NCBI RefSeq assembly: GCF_003387075.1
Contig: NZ_QUMQ01000001.1
Location: forward strand, 1,922,001-1,986,000
From: Asanoa ferruginea
GTDB lineage: Bacteria > Actinomycetota > Actinomycetes > Mycobacteriales > Micromonosporaceae
Reading direction: 5' to 3'
DNA: 64,000 bases
Notes under the pieces: model-generated
What the model was told of the DNA's origin: nothing
Databases searched by the model: none
The model's input: the letters and a program-made list of their open reading frames with translations, nothing else
Shown here: positions 7,575-16,729 of the stretch, piece by piece
Numbering within the stretch: the stretch's first letter is position 1
Layout of the letters: every line of letters starts with the position of its first letter
Translations under genes and position numbers: made by a program

Positions 7575-10500
7575 CTAGCTGAACGCCTTCACTTCAAGGA
7601 GACCGACCGAGCCCGCGCCACTTTGCAGCGCGACCCGCAGTCGGGTGGTGCTCACCTGCCCGAACGAGACGCTGTTGTATTGGTTGAGCCCGACCGGATA
7701 GCCGCTCGGCGACGGCACGTTCACATACGCGCTGCCGTTCCAATACTGGAGGGTCCACGACGCCGGGACGCGTACGCCGCCGTTGTCGTCGAAGAAGTAG
7801 ACCTGTGCCGACCGCAGCGTCTGCGCCGACGACCAGGTCAGCTCCGCCCACTGGGCGCCTGTGTTGGGCCAGGTGCCCCAGCGCGGGTTGACGGTGTCGT
7901 TCGACGACGGCGGGTCGATGCCGTCGTTGATCGCCGCCACGCTCTCCCACGCCGAGGTGAAGGAAGCCGACGGCGAGGCCGCCGTTGCCAGGTTCCCACC
8001 GGGCTCCGGATCGGGATCCGGATCAGGGTTGCTGCCGCCCCGGTTGTAGAGCTTGAGCTCGGTCAGCCCCGTCTTGGGCGTCCCCGAGGCGTGCGTGAAC
8101 TGCACCCGCAGCCGGGTGGTGCTGACCGGCGTGAAGCTCACCTTGTTGTAGTTGGACTGCGGCGCACCCGGCGTCTTCACCTGGTTGCCGGCCGCGACAA
8201 AGGCACTGCCATTCCAATACTGCACGGTGTACGACGAGGGCGGCCGATACCGGTTGGTGGCCCGGTCGTTGCGGAAGTAGATCCGCGCCTCGTCGACCGC
8301 CCGGCTGGTGCCGAAGTTGACCTCGTACCAGTCGGTGGCGTTCGGGCTCCCGTAGGCGCCCCAGATCGGGGCGTTGGTCGGGAAGCCGTCGACGGCCGCG
8401 GCGGTCGTGGTGCCGGACGCCGTGAACGACGCCGAGGTGGTCGCCCCGGACGCCAGGTTGGGCAGCGTCGAGGTCAGGTCGACGCCGGCCTTGGCGGCGA
8501 CGTCGACCATCCGGGCACTGTTCTGGGTCACGTTCTGCGGCGCTTGCAGGCCCGCGAACGAGGTGCTGAAGGTGACCACGCCGGCGCCGGACGGGAAGGT
8601 GACCGACCCGGTCGCGGGGTTGTAGACCAGCCGGGTGAGCCGGTCGACGGTGACCACCCGGGTGCCGTTGAGGAAGATGGAATAGCCCTGCGGCACGCCG
8701 GCGTAGCGGGTCACGCCGTCGGCCGGGTCGTCCCAGACGACCGACAGGTTGGCGTTGCGGTAGCGCAGGTTGTTGACCGCGAACTGACCCCAGCCGATGT
8801 TGATCGGCGACAGCTCGATCTGCGCGTCGGTGCGCGGCCGCAGCCCGGCGACGTCTTCGATGACGGTCCAGTTGCTGCTGCCCAGGATGTTGTGGTGGAT
8901 CCAGGAACGGTAGGTGATGCTGCTGCCGTTCCAGTCGGCCCAGAACTCGTTGGCGTCGGGATAGCGGGTGTCGCCGTTGATGTATTGCGCCCAGGCGTTC
9001 CAGTAGAGCAGCTTCTTGTAGTCGTCGTTGGTCATGTAGGAGTTCGGGTAGTTGCGCAGTACCGACGAGTAGAGCCGGAACTGCACGGTCGAGTTGATGG
9101 TCGAGAAGTTGTTGCTGCCCGGCGATCCCGCCGCCGCCGCGGCCGCTTTGTCGCGCTGGTTGGCGGTGTAGAACGGGAAGATCGGGTATTCGGCCGGGTC
9201 GGCGAACAGCCGCAGCGCCTCGCGATAGGTCGCGGTGTTGGGCATCAGCCCGACCGAGAACGGGTAGTAGTTGTTGATTTCCTTCCACGGCACGAACGCG
9301 TTGGTGCTCACGTGCTTGTGCTCGATGAGCTGCCGCGACGGGTTCCACAGCGTGTTGATGACGCCGTTGCGGATCCGGTCGGCCAGCGTCTGTAGCTCGG
9401 CGGCCTTGGCGGTGTTGCCCAGCATGGCGTAGGCCTGCTGCGATGCGACCGCGGCGGCCCACACGTAGGCGGTCTCGGCCCGGTCCATGTTGCCGGCCCG
9501 CCAGTGGAACGACACCGCGTCGGCGTCGTTGCCGGTCAGCGCGCCCCAGTCATACTCGATGACGCCGTTGTTGTTGTGGTCGTAGAACGCGAGTTGCCCC
9601 TTGGCGTCGCCCTCCGCATACTTCGCGAAGTTCTGGAGCAGGGACGGCTGTCCACCATGGATCTGGTAGGCCTTCCAGGCCGCCTCGGCGACGTATTGCG
9701 TGTAGGAGTTGGACCAGTTCTCGGGGTCGCCCGGGTTGTCGACGAACCGGGCGTTGGCCGAATACTGGCCGATCGACAGCCAGGGCCCGTAGGAATACTC
9801 CGGGTTGCGCAGATACTTCAGGTCGTCGATGTGCATTGGTTGGGTCAGCACGATCGCGTTGTTGTAGCCGGTGGCGCCCTCGACCGACTGCGGGAATTGG
9901 AAGTCCTGCCCCGGGATGTCGACGTCGAGATAGTTGAAGCGCATCAGCCACCAGCGGTAGTAGATGTTCTTCTTGATGGCCGGGTCCGGCACGTCGATGT
10001 AGGGCAGGTTGTCGACCCACCAGCGGTTGTAGGCGCGAACGTGGGTGGCGAACGCGCTCGCCGGGGTGAACGCGCGATAGCTGTTGTAGTCGGTCAGCGA
10101 CTCGGGGATCTCGTTGGCGACGAAGCCGAGCTGCACCTTGGTGGTCACGGTCGCGCCGGCGGCGACGGTCACCGACCGGGTGAGGCCGCCGCTGCTGACG
10201 GTGAACCCGTCACCGGAGAACCGTGGGAACAGCGTGGTGAGGTTGTTCTTCACCGCCCGGGTGCCGGTCAGCTCGGTGCCGCTGCCGGTCGCCGCGTAGG
10301 GCGAGGTGGCCCGCAGCGACAGGGTCGCCGACGCGGTGCCGGTGTTGGCGATGTCCATATTGGTCACCAGCACGTTGTTGTGCGTGATGAACTTGGTGAC
10401 GGTGATCCGCAGCGAGCCGCTGGTGTGCACGCTGCGCCAATAGCTGGGCGCCTGGAAGCGTTGCGCCGGCTGCTCGGTGAACGTGCCCGGCGACGGCGTG

Positions 10501-10880
10501 ATGGTGTAGGCGCCCTGGCTGCTGATGTTGTCCCAGTAGGCGGCGTTGCCGCCGAAGCCGATCACCGAGGGCGTGTGGGTATACATGAACGCGCCCCGGC
10601 CGCGGGTCATCAGCAGCGTGCCGGCCGGATCGTTGCCGGAGCGGCCGAGCAGCCGGTCCATCCAGAAGTCGGTGCCGCCGCTCTCCGCGTCGTAGATCGC
10701 CTGCATGGTGCTGTTGACGTTGTAGCCGACCGGCGGAGCCGGGATCGTGCCACCACTGAAGGTCGGGAAGCCGATGGTCTGTGCGGCGAGGGCGGGCGCC
10801 GCCTGGACGCTGAGGATGCCGGCGGCGAGCACGGCGACGACGCCGGCCGCCAGTCTGGGACGTCTGGTGCGTAGGGACAT
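7575..10880 (-). CDS. Secreted MGH1-like glycoside hydrolase with two discoidin-like domains
   Basis: 1101 residues, last gene of the arabinofuranoside operon. A Sec signal (MSLRTRRPRLAAGVVAVLAAG, cleavage near ALA-AQ, about residue 33) leads to a beta-sandwich, then an (alpha/alpha)6-barrel region (about 290-760; NIYYRWWLMRFNYL, SFHWRAGNMDRAETAYVWAAAV, WIHHNILGSSNW) like the GH63/MGH1 superfamily. Two C-terminal F5/8-type (discoidin/CBM-like) modules follow, about 800-940 and 965-1101, joined by a PDPDPDPEPG linker. The last module is a clear paralogue of the C-terminus of the adjacent GH43. The ATG follows GGGAGGAG placed just after the GH43 stop. Exact substrate unknown; context suggests arabinose-containing glycans. 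Confidence 0.8.
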   Translation of the reverse strand: MSLRTRRPRLAAGVVAVLAAGILSVQAAPALAAQTIGFPTFSGGTIPAPPVGYNVNSTMQAIYDAESGGTDFWMDRLLGRSGNDPAGTLLMTRGRGAFMYTHTPSVIGFGGNAAYWDNISSQGAYTITPSPGTFTEQPAQRFQAPSYWRSVHTSGSLRITVTKFITHNNVLVTNMDIANTGTASATLSLRATSPYAATGSGTELTGTRAVKNNLTTLFPRFSGDGFTVSSGGLTRSVTVAAGATVTTKVQLGFVANEIPESLTDYNSYRAFTPASAFATHVRAYNRWWVDNLPYIDVPDPAIKKNIYYRWWLMRFNYLDVDIPGQDFQFPQSVEGATGYNNAIVLTQPMHIDDLKYLRNPEYSYGPWLSIGQYSANARFVDNPGDPENWSNSYTQYVAEAAWKAYQIHGGQPSLLQNFAKYAEGDAKGQLAFYDHNNNGVIEYDWGALTGNDADAVSFHWRAGNMDRAETAYVWAAAVASQQAYAMLGNTAKAAELQTLADRIRNGVINTLWNPSRQLIEHKHVSTNAFVPWKEINNYYPFSVGLMPNTATYREALRLFADPAEYPIFPFYTANQRDKAAAAAAGSPGSNNFSTINSTVQFRLYSSVLRNYPNSYMTNDDYKKLLYWNAWAQYINGDTRYPDANEFWADWNGSSITYRSWIHHNILGSSNWTVIEDVAGLRPRTDAQIELSPINIGWGQFAVNNLRYRNANLSVVWDDPADGVTRYAGVPQGYSIFLNGTRVVTVDRLTRLVYNPATGSVTFPSGAGVVTFSTSFAGLQAPQNVTQNSARMVDVAAKAGVDLTSTLPNLASGATTSASFTASGTTTAAAVDGFPTNAPIWGAYGSPNATDWYEVNFGTSRAVDEARIYFRNDRATNRYRPPSSYTVQYWNGSAFVAAGNQVKTPGAPQSNYNKVSFTPVSTTRLRVQFTHASGTPKTGLTELKLYNRGGSNPDPDPDPEPGGNLATAASPSASFTSAWESVAAINDGIDPPSSNDTVNPRWGTWPNTGAQWAELTWSSAQTLRSAQVYFFDDNGGVRVPASWTLQYWNGSAYVNVPSPSGYPVGLNQYNSVSFGQVSTTRLRVALQSGAGSVGLLEVKAFS

Positions 10881-10892
10881 CTGAACTCCTCC

Positions 10893-12332
10893 CTAAGAGG
10901 CTGAGAAGGCCTGCCATTCGAGGACACCGGTGGAGAAGCCGGTGCGCGAGGTGATCGACAGCCGGAGCCGGGTGGTGCTGACCGTGTTGAACGTCGTCGA
11001 GTTGAACGTGTTGCCGGCGACACCACAGGCGGATTGACCGGGTACGGCGGCATAGGCGCTGCCGTTCCAGAACTGCACCTGGCACGACGCGGGCAGGTCG
11101 ATGCCCTGGTTGTCGTCGAACCAGTAGGTGGCGACCCGGTTGATCGAGCGGGCCGAGGGCCACTGGTATTCGATCCACTGGGTGCCTTGCTGCGGCCAGT
11201 TGCCGTACGCCAGGTTGGAATGGTCCTGTGAATTGGCCGGTGTGCCGCCGTTGTTGATCGCGGCGAGCGATTCCCAGGCGGAGACGAATGACGTCGACGC
11301 CGTCGCGCTGGATGCGATGTTGGTGCCCGCGGGCGGGTTCGTCGGACCACCGCCGCCCGGGTTGGCCGGCGGGCCGGTGGTGGTCTGCACGACCCGCTGG
11401 ATCGTGCCGTCGGCGTTGAAGAACATCCGGTCGACGGCTACCGAACGGCGGAAGTTGCCGCCGCCGGGCGCGTTGGCGTTGTGGTAGACCAGATACCACT
11501 GGCCGTTGAACTCGGCCGCGCCCGCGTGGTTGGTAGTCGACGAGACCTGGCCCAGCACGATGCCGCGGTGGGTCCACGGCCCCATCGGGTTGGTCGCGGT
11601 GGCATAGCGTTGGCAGGCATAGCTCGAGCTGGTCACGCAGCCGTTGGTGTCGTTGGCGGCGTAGATCATGTAGTAGAGACCGTTGCGCTTGAACATGAAC
11701 GGGGCTTCCCAATAGTTGGTGAGCCCCACGGGCGTGACGACCGAGCCGACCGTGTCGATCATGTTGGCCGCGAGCCGAACGGCGCGCGGCGCCCAGTAGC
11801 CGCCCCAATACATGTAGGCCTGGCCGTCGTCGTCGACGAACACCGTCGGGTCGATGTTGAGCCCCGACGAGTTGGCCGTGCTGTCGCTGATCAGCGGGCC
11901 ACCCTTGGCGTCGGTGAACGGCCCGAGTGGGCTGTCACCGACGGCGACACCGATGTTCATCCATCCTGGACCGTTGCCGTTGACCGACGTATACCAGTAG
12001 TAACGACCGTTGCGCGGCTCGACCTCGCTGGCCCAGGCGTCGGCGCCGGCCCACGGGAAGGTGGCGATGTTGGCCCGCACGCCGCGGTCGGTCCACGAGG
12101 CGGCGTCGGTCGACGAGAGCACGTGCCACTCGCGCATGACGAAGTTCTGGCCACTGGCCGAGGCCTCGTCGCGACCGGTGTAGATATACATCGTGTTGCC
12201 GACCACCAGCGGTGCCGGGTCGGCGGTGTAGATGGCGGTGACCACGGGGTTGGCGGCCTGCGCGGCGGCGCCGAACACGGCCGCGGCCGCCAGCGTCACC
12301 ACCCCACAGACCAGGGCGAGGGGTTTACGCAT
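10893..12332 (-). CDS. Secreted GH43 glycosidase with C-terminal discoidin-like module
   Basis: 479 residues, extracellular. Signal peptide MRKPLALVCGVVTLAAAAVF ending near AQA-AN. The five-bladed propeller of GH43 shows the expected acids: base Asp38 (TADPAPLV), pKa-tuning Asp161 (NIDPTVFVDDDG) and general acid Glu209 (YWEAPFMF). Family members cleave alpha-L-arabinofuranosides or xylosides. A Gly/Pro-rich linker leads to a module of about 130 residues (NIASSATASTSFVSAWESLAA) that resembles the end of the neighbouring 1101-residue enzyme, probably glycan-binding. Starts 19 bases after the previous gene, with GGGAG upstream. Confidence 0.87.
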   Translation of the reverse strand: MRKPLALVCGVVTLAAAAVFGAAAQAANPVVTAIYTADPAPLVVGNTMYIYTGRDEASASGQNFVMREWHVLSSTDAASWTDRGVRANIATFPWAGADAWASEVEPRNGRYYWYTSVNGNGPGWMNIGVAVGDSPLGPFTDAKGGPLISDSTANSSGLNIDPTVFVDDDGQAYMYWGGYWAPRAVRLAANMIDTVGSVVTPVGLTNYWEAPFMFKRNGLYYMIYAANDTNGCVTSSSYACQRYATATNPMGPWTHRGIVLGQVSSTTNHAGAAEFNGQWYLVYHNANAPGGGNFRRSVAVDRMFFNADGTIQRVVQTTTGPPANPGGGGPTNPPAGTNIASSATASTSFVSAWESLAAINNGGTPANSQDHSNLAYGNWPQQGTQWIEYQWPSARSINRVATYWFDDNQGIDLPASCQVQFWNGSAYAAVPGQSACGVAGNTFNSTTFNTVSTTRLRLSITSRTGFSTGVLEWQAFSAS

Positions 12333-12351
12333 CGAGGGCTCCCTTACGAAC

Positions 12352-14829
12352 TTACGAACCGGAGGAGTTGAGGGATGCGATCTCGGCTGCCGTCAGCGCG
12401 CGGCTGTAGACGCGGAAGCTGTCGACGGCGGCGTTGAGATAGGGGTCGCCGCTGTATTGCGACCGCCCGATCCAGTTCTGCGTGGTGGTGCCGAGGTTCG
12501 CCGGCCGGGTGGTGAGCGCGGCGTTGCGGGCGACCTCCACCCCGTTGACGTAGAGAACGCCGAGGTTTCCGGTGTGCGTGACGGCGACGTGGGTCCACAC
12601 GCCGGCAGGCAGCGCGGACGGCGCGTCGATGCGCTGCTCCGCGCCGGCCCCGCCGGCCGTGATGGCATATCGGGCCACGCCGCCACCGTTGCGCGGAACG
12701 AAGAACATGTTGGTGCCGGACCCGCTGCCGAAGTCGAACAGCCGGGCCCAGTTGGCCAGGGTGTTGACCCGGACCCAGGTCGCGATGCTGAACGCGGTCG
12801 CGCCGGCCAGGATCCCGGACGGCAGGCTGACGTACGCCGTGGTGCCGTTGAGGCTGACCGCGTTGCCGGTGCGGCCGGTGGTGCGCCCGGCACTGCCGGC
12901 CAGGGTGGCGGTTCGACCGTTGCCGGTCGCGTCGGCCGCCGTGGTGCCCGACGCCTCGTCGAACGGGTAGTGCGCGACGAAGGCCGGCAGCGTCGGTGTC
13001 GAGGTGACGTTCCAATAGACGGTGTAGCGCACGCCGTGCGTCTTGTAGAAGGGCAGCAGGGTCACCGCACCGGTGCTGGCCGTCGCGGTGTATTGCAGCG
13101 GCGTGCTCGACGGCTGCAGGGAGCTCGCGGTCAACGTCGGCAACCCGCTCAAATTCGAGCTGCCATACTGCCCGGCCAGCACGATCGGGCCGTGCTTGAC
13201 CGCGCGCACGGTCGAGTTGTCGGGAGTCGGCTCGAGGACCAGCGACATCGGCAGGCTGATGTCGACCGTGTCGCCGCTGGCCCAGGTGCGGTTGATGGCC
13301 AGATAGCTGCCCGGCGTCGGCGAGCCCTGCAGCACGCCGTTGACCCGCACCTGCGCACCGGAGGTCCAGCCCGGGATGCGCACCCGCAGGTCGATCGCCC
13401 CGGAACCGGTGACGGTCAGCCGGGTGGTCGGCGCCTCGGGATAGGTGGTGTCCTGCCGGATCGTGATGCCGCGGCCCGGCCAGGTCAGGGTCGACGCGAT
13501 GAACAGGTTCACCCAGAGCGTGTTGCCGTTGTAGAAGTAGATGCTGTCGCCGTACTTCGTGTTGGTCTCCATGCCCGTGCCGTGGCAACAGGTGAAATTG
13601 CTGTAGTCGTTGCTGTAGGTCTTGATGCCGCCGGCCCGCAGCGGCACGTAGTAGCAGTGGAAGCCGTGCGACGAGGCCGGGTTCTGCGCGCCGAGCAGGT
13701 GGTTGTAGAGCGCCTTCTCGTAGAAGTCCATCAGCTCGGCGGCCCGCGACGGGAAGGTGAAGAAGAGCTGCCGGGTCAGCTTGAGCATGTTGTAGGAGTT
13801 GCAGCACTCGCAGGTCGAGTCCGACAGCTCGCTGGCGATCCGGTTGGGTAGCTGGAAATACTCGCCGTTGGAGTCGCCACCGATGGCGTACGAATGCTGG
13901 TTGACGACGAAGTTCCAGAAGTTGGCCGCGATGTCGCGATACCGGGTGGTGCCGGTGGCGTGGAATCCGCGGATCGCCGCCAGCGCCTTGGGGATCTGGG
14001 TGTTGGCGTGGAAGCCGTTGAGCGCGTCGACGTTGCTGGCCAACGGATCCAGCACCTGGGCGTGGTCGAAATACTGCGCCGTGGTCAGGTGCGCCGGGTT
14101 CTCGCTGAGCTGGTAGAGGTTGAACAGGGTCTCGCCGACCCCGCCGAACTCGGTGCGCAACTGGTTCTGGCGCTGGGTCTGAGTCAGCCGGCTGTTGCGC
14201 AACTGCACCCAGGCGGCCTTGCGGGTGAGGATGGTCAGCGCCTGGGCATTGCCGGCGAGCAGGTGCATGTCGAGCAGGCCGGCCATGATCTTGTGCAGCG
14301 TGTAGTAGGGCGCCCAGACCGACTGCCCGGTCTCCAGCCGGTCGAAGAAGCTCTCCGGGTAGGCCGACAGATAGCCGGTGTTGAAGCCGCGGGCGGTGGC
14401 CCGGTCCTGGCAGAGCCCGAGCTGGGTGACCAGATAGTCGCCCTTGGTCTTGAACGCGGTGTCGCCGGTGCTGGCGTAGGCCTGGGCCAGGGCGCTCAGC
14501 ACGTGGCCCATCGAGTGCCCGCGCAGCTCGGTGGTCGGCGACTCCCAGCCGCCGCACGGTGTCGCCGACGACGCCAGGCCGGCGTTGACCCGAAACATGT
14601 GCAGCAGCCGCTCGGGGTCGAGGAACGTCAGGTAGGACTGGGTCCGACCGGAGTTGGCCAGGAACGGTCCGGACAGCAGGCGAACCGCGGTGAGCGGGAA
14701 GGGGTAGGCCGACACGCCGGTGTCGGGGCGGGCCGCGGCGGCCGCTTCGGGGAGTGCGACGGTCGTCGCCACCGCAGTGGCGGCGCCGGCCTTGAGCACG
14801 GTTCGGCGGGACAGGGACGGTCTGCGCAC
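12352..14829 (-). CDS. Tat-exported GH127/GH146-like beta-L-arabinofuranosidase with LamG domain
   Basis: 825 residues. A twin-arginine signal (SRRTVLKAGAATAVATTVAL) predicts folded export. The catalytic domain (DUF1680 type) has the residues expected for cysteine-nucleophile arabinofuranosidases: Glu323 (NGEYF, acid/base), Glu341-x-Cys343 and Cys414-Cys415 (NFTCCHGTGME) for zinc and nucleophile, matching HypBA1 spacing closely. NSYNMLKLTRQLF is a family hallmark. A concanavalin-like LamG domain fills about the last 200 residues (FVAHYPFDEASGTTAADATGNG to the end). The GTG at 14829 has GGAGAGGAG upstream; earlier in-frame codons lack a site. Likely removes beta-L-arabinofuranose outside the cell. 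Confidence 0.85.
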   Translation of the reverse strand: MRRPSLSRRTVLKAGAATAVATTVALPEAAAAARPDTGVSAYPFPLTAVRLLSGPFLANSGRTQSYLTFLDPERLLHMFRVNAGLASSATPCGGWESPTTELRGHSMGHVLSALAQAYASTGDTAFKTKGDYLVTQLGLCQDRATARGFNTGYLSAYPESFFDRLETGQSVWAPYYTLHKIMAGLLDMHLLAGNAQALTILTRKAAWVQLRNSRLTQTQRQNQLRTEFGGVGETLFNLYQLSENPAHLTTAQYFDHAQVLDPLASNVDALNGFHANTQIPKALAAIRGFHATGTTRYRDIAANFWNFVVNQHSYAIGGDSNGEYFQLPNRIASELSDSTCECCNSYNMLKLTRQLFFTFPSRAAELMDFYEKALYNHLLGAQNPASSHGFHCYYVPLRAGGIKTYSNDYSNFTCCHGTGMETNTKYGDSIYFYNGNTLWVNLFIASTLTWPGRGITIRQDTTYPEAPTTRLTVTGSGAIDLRVRIPGWTSGAQVRVNGVLQGSPTPGSYLAINRTWASGDTVDISLPMSLVLEPTPDNSTVRAVKHGPIVLAGQYGSSNLSGLPTLTASSLQPSSTPLQYTATASTGAVTLLPFYKTHGVRYTVYWNVTSTPTLPAFVAHYPFDEASGTTAADATGNGRTATLAGSAGRTTGRTGNAVSLNGTTAYVSLPSGILAGATAFSIATWVRVNTLANWARLFDFGSGSGTNMFFVPRNGGGVARYAITAGGAGAEQRIDAPSALPAGVWTHVAVTHTGNLGVLYVNGVEVARNAALTTRPANLGTTTQNWIGRSQYSGDPYLNAAVDSFRVYSRALTAAEIASLNSSGS

Positions 14830-14908
14830 GGGGGCTCCTCTCCATACATAGATGAAGATCAATTTCTTAGACCGGAGTCCGCCCATGGTGCCGGCAGAGC
14901 CCGGCGTA

Positions 14909-15709
14909 TTACCCCTTGATGGCGCCCGAGGTGAAGCCCCGGACGTAGCTGCGCTGCATGAACGCGAAGAGAATCAGGCACGGTACGGCCATGAAGACGA
15001 CGCCGGCCTCGAGGGCGGCGTAGTCGATCGAGCCGTGGCTCGCCGTGCGCATGTTGACCACCGCGAGCGTGGTGGTGAACTTGTCGGTCGAGTTGAGCAG
15101 GATCAGCGGTGCGAAGAACTCGCTCCACGAGGTCAGGAACGCGAAGAGCCCGACCGTGATCAGGCCCGGCCGCACCGCCGGCAGCATGATCCGCACCAGC
15201 GTGCCGAAACTGGCACAGCCGTCCATCTGCGCCGACTCTTCGAGCTCGCGTGGCACGGCCTCGAACGAGTTGCGCATCATGAAGATGGAGAACGGGAGCT
15301 GGAACATGATGAGCACGAGGCTCAGCCCGATCAGCGAGTCTTCCAGGCCGATCCAGCCGAGCAGCACGTAGAGCGCGATCAGGATGGTCGCGTAGGGCAC
15401 CATCAGGATCGCCAGGGTGACCAGGAAGAGCACGTCGCGGCCGGGGAAGCGGAACCGGCCGAAGGCATAGCCGCCGAACGTCGCGACCAGCAGCGTGCCG
15501 GCGACGGTCAGGCCGCTGACCACCACGCTGTTGACCACGTTGCGCAGGCTCACGCCGTTGTCGGAGGTGAACAGCCGGTCGTAGTTTTCCAACCCGAAGC
15601 CGGAGCCGGTGCGCACCGAGGCCCAGCCGCTCCACAGCAACGGGAAGAGGAAGAGGATCGCCAGCGCGGCGCCGGTGACCGAGTAGCCCAACCGGGAACG
15701 GTTCAGCAT
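14909..15709 (-). CDS. Carbohydrate ABC transporter permease, MalG type
   Basis: 266 residues, six membrane helices. It carries the cytoplasmic EAA loop (EAVPRELEESAQMDGCASFGTLVRIMLPAVRPGL) that docks with the ATPase, and ends in a family-typical basic tail (SYVRGFTSGAIKG). Begins 10 bases after the MalF-type permease and pairs with it to import the sugars released by the enzymes of this operon. No ATPase gene is in the operon, so a shared MsiK-like ATPase encoded elsewhere is expected, as is usual in actinomycetes. Confidence 0.92.
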   Translation of the reverse strand: MLNRSRLGYSVTGAALAILFLFPLLWSGWASVRTGSGFGLENYDRLFTSDNGVSLRNVVNSVVVSGLTVAGTLLVATFGGYAFGRFRFPGRDVLFLVTLAILMVPYATILIALYVLLGWIGLEDSLIGLSLVLIMFQLPFSIFMMRNSFEAVPRELEESAQMDGCASFGTLVRIMLPAVRPGLITVGLFAFLTSWSEFFAPLILLNSTDKFTTTLAVVNMRTASHGSIDYAALEAGVVFMAVPCLILFAFMQRSYVRGFTSGAIKG

Positions 15710-15719
15710 CAGACAGCCC

Positions 15720-16667
15720 CTAGTTGGACCGGCGGCGGAGCACGCCGAGTTGGATGACGTTGAAGGCGACCAGGACCACGAGCAGCACCACCGAGATGGC
15801 GGCGGCCGAACCGAGGTCGAGGCGGATGAACGCCTCCCGGTAGATCACCATGACCAGCGAGGTGGTGCTGTTGTCGGGGCCACCGCGGGTGAGGATCCAG
15901 AACTGGTCGAACGCCAGCAGCGACCCGGTCACCATCAGCGTGAGCACCAGCGCGATCGTGGGGCGCAGCAACGGCAGGGTGATCCGGCGGAAGGTCTGCC
16001 AGCGGCTGGCGCCGTCGACCCGGGCCGCTTCGTAGATCTCCGGGGGGATGGCCTGTAGGCCGGTCAACAGGATCAGCATGTTGAACCCGGCGAACCGCCA
16101 GAGCACCAGCACGACCGCCGAGCCGAGCGCGGAGTTGGCGCTGCCGCTGGTCCACGAGACGTAGCCGTCGATCAGCCCGACCTTGCGGAGCAGGTCGCTG
16201 ACCGGGCCGATCTCGTCGCTGAGCAGGCCGAGGAAGAGCAGCGAGGCGCTGGCGAAGCCGACCGCCATCGGCAGGAAGAAAGCGGTGCGGAAGAAGCCGA
16301 CGCCGCGCCGGCGGTGCTGCACCAGCAAGGCCAGGCCCAGCGACACCGTGAAGAGCAGGACGGTGATGATGACCGTGTATTTGATCGTGAACCAGGTCGC
16401 CGAGCGGACCAGGTCGTTGTCGCCGATGCCGGTGAAGTTGTCGGGCGCGTTGAGCGTGGGCGGTGCGAGCAGTGGCCAGCGGTGCAGCGACATCCAGCCG
16501 ACCAGTGCCAGCGGGACGAGAAAGAACAGAACGACCATGACCGCGGTCGGGCTGGCGTACGCGACGCCGAGCCAGGCGCGCCGGGTCTGGCGCCGCAGGC
16601 CGCGGCGGCGGGCCGCCGGTGGCTCGACGCGCTCTTCCCGGAGCGGGGTGATCACGGTCGTCATCAT
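15720..16667 (-). CDS. Carbohydrate ABC transporter permease, MalF type
   Basis: 315 residues. A basic cytoplasmic N-terminus (AARRRGLRRQTRRAW) is followed by six helices; the EAA motif is EIYEAARVDGASRWQTFRRITLPLLRPTI. The start is ATG 16667 with AGAGAGG upstream. Downstream of the binding-protein gene and separated from it by a 14-bp hairpin. Forms the membrane channel with the next gene. Confidence 0.92.
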   Translation of the reverse strand: MMTTVITPLREERVEPPAARRRGLRRQTRRAWLGVAYASPTAVMVVLFFLVPLALVGWMSLHRWPLLAPPTLNAPDNFTGIGDNDLVRSATWFTIKYTVIITVLLFTVSLGLALLVQHRRRGVGFFRTAFFLPMAVGFASASLLFLGLLSDEIGPVSDLLRKVGLIDGYVSWTSGSANSALGSAVVLVLWRFAGFNMLILLTGLQAIPPEIYEAARVDGASRWQTFRRITLPLLRPTIALVLTLMVTGSLLAFDQFWILTRGGPDNSTTSLVMVIYREAFIRLDLGSAAAISVVLLVVLVAFNVIQLGVLRRRSN

Positions 16668-16683
16668 GGCCTCTCTTTTGCGA

Positions 16684-16719
16684 GGGTGGGTGCCCGGACG
16701 GCCGGCCGGGCACCCACCC
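16684..16719 (-). terminator. Strong hairpin between binding-protein and permease genes
   Basis: Perfect 14-bp stem (16684-16697 with 16706-16719) and 8-base loop, 11 bases after the binding-protein stop. No T-run follows. Position and strength suggest partial termination or protection of the upstream mRNA, giving more binding protein than permease, as in maltose-type operons. The ytf-like operon at the left end has an equivalent hairpin. Confidence 0.7.
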
Positions 16720-16729
16720 GCGGACTGGG

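Noticed and set aside
12344-14845. 833-codon leftward frame overlapping the Tat-exported arabinofuranosidase
   Set aside because: One frame off the real gene; Arg/His/Gln-rich with no motif, while the other frame has the catalytic residues and Tat signal.
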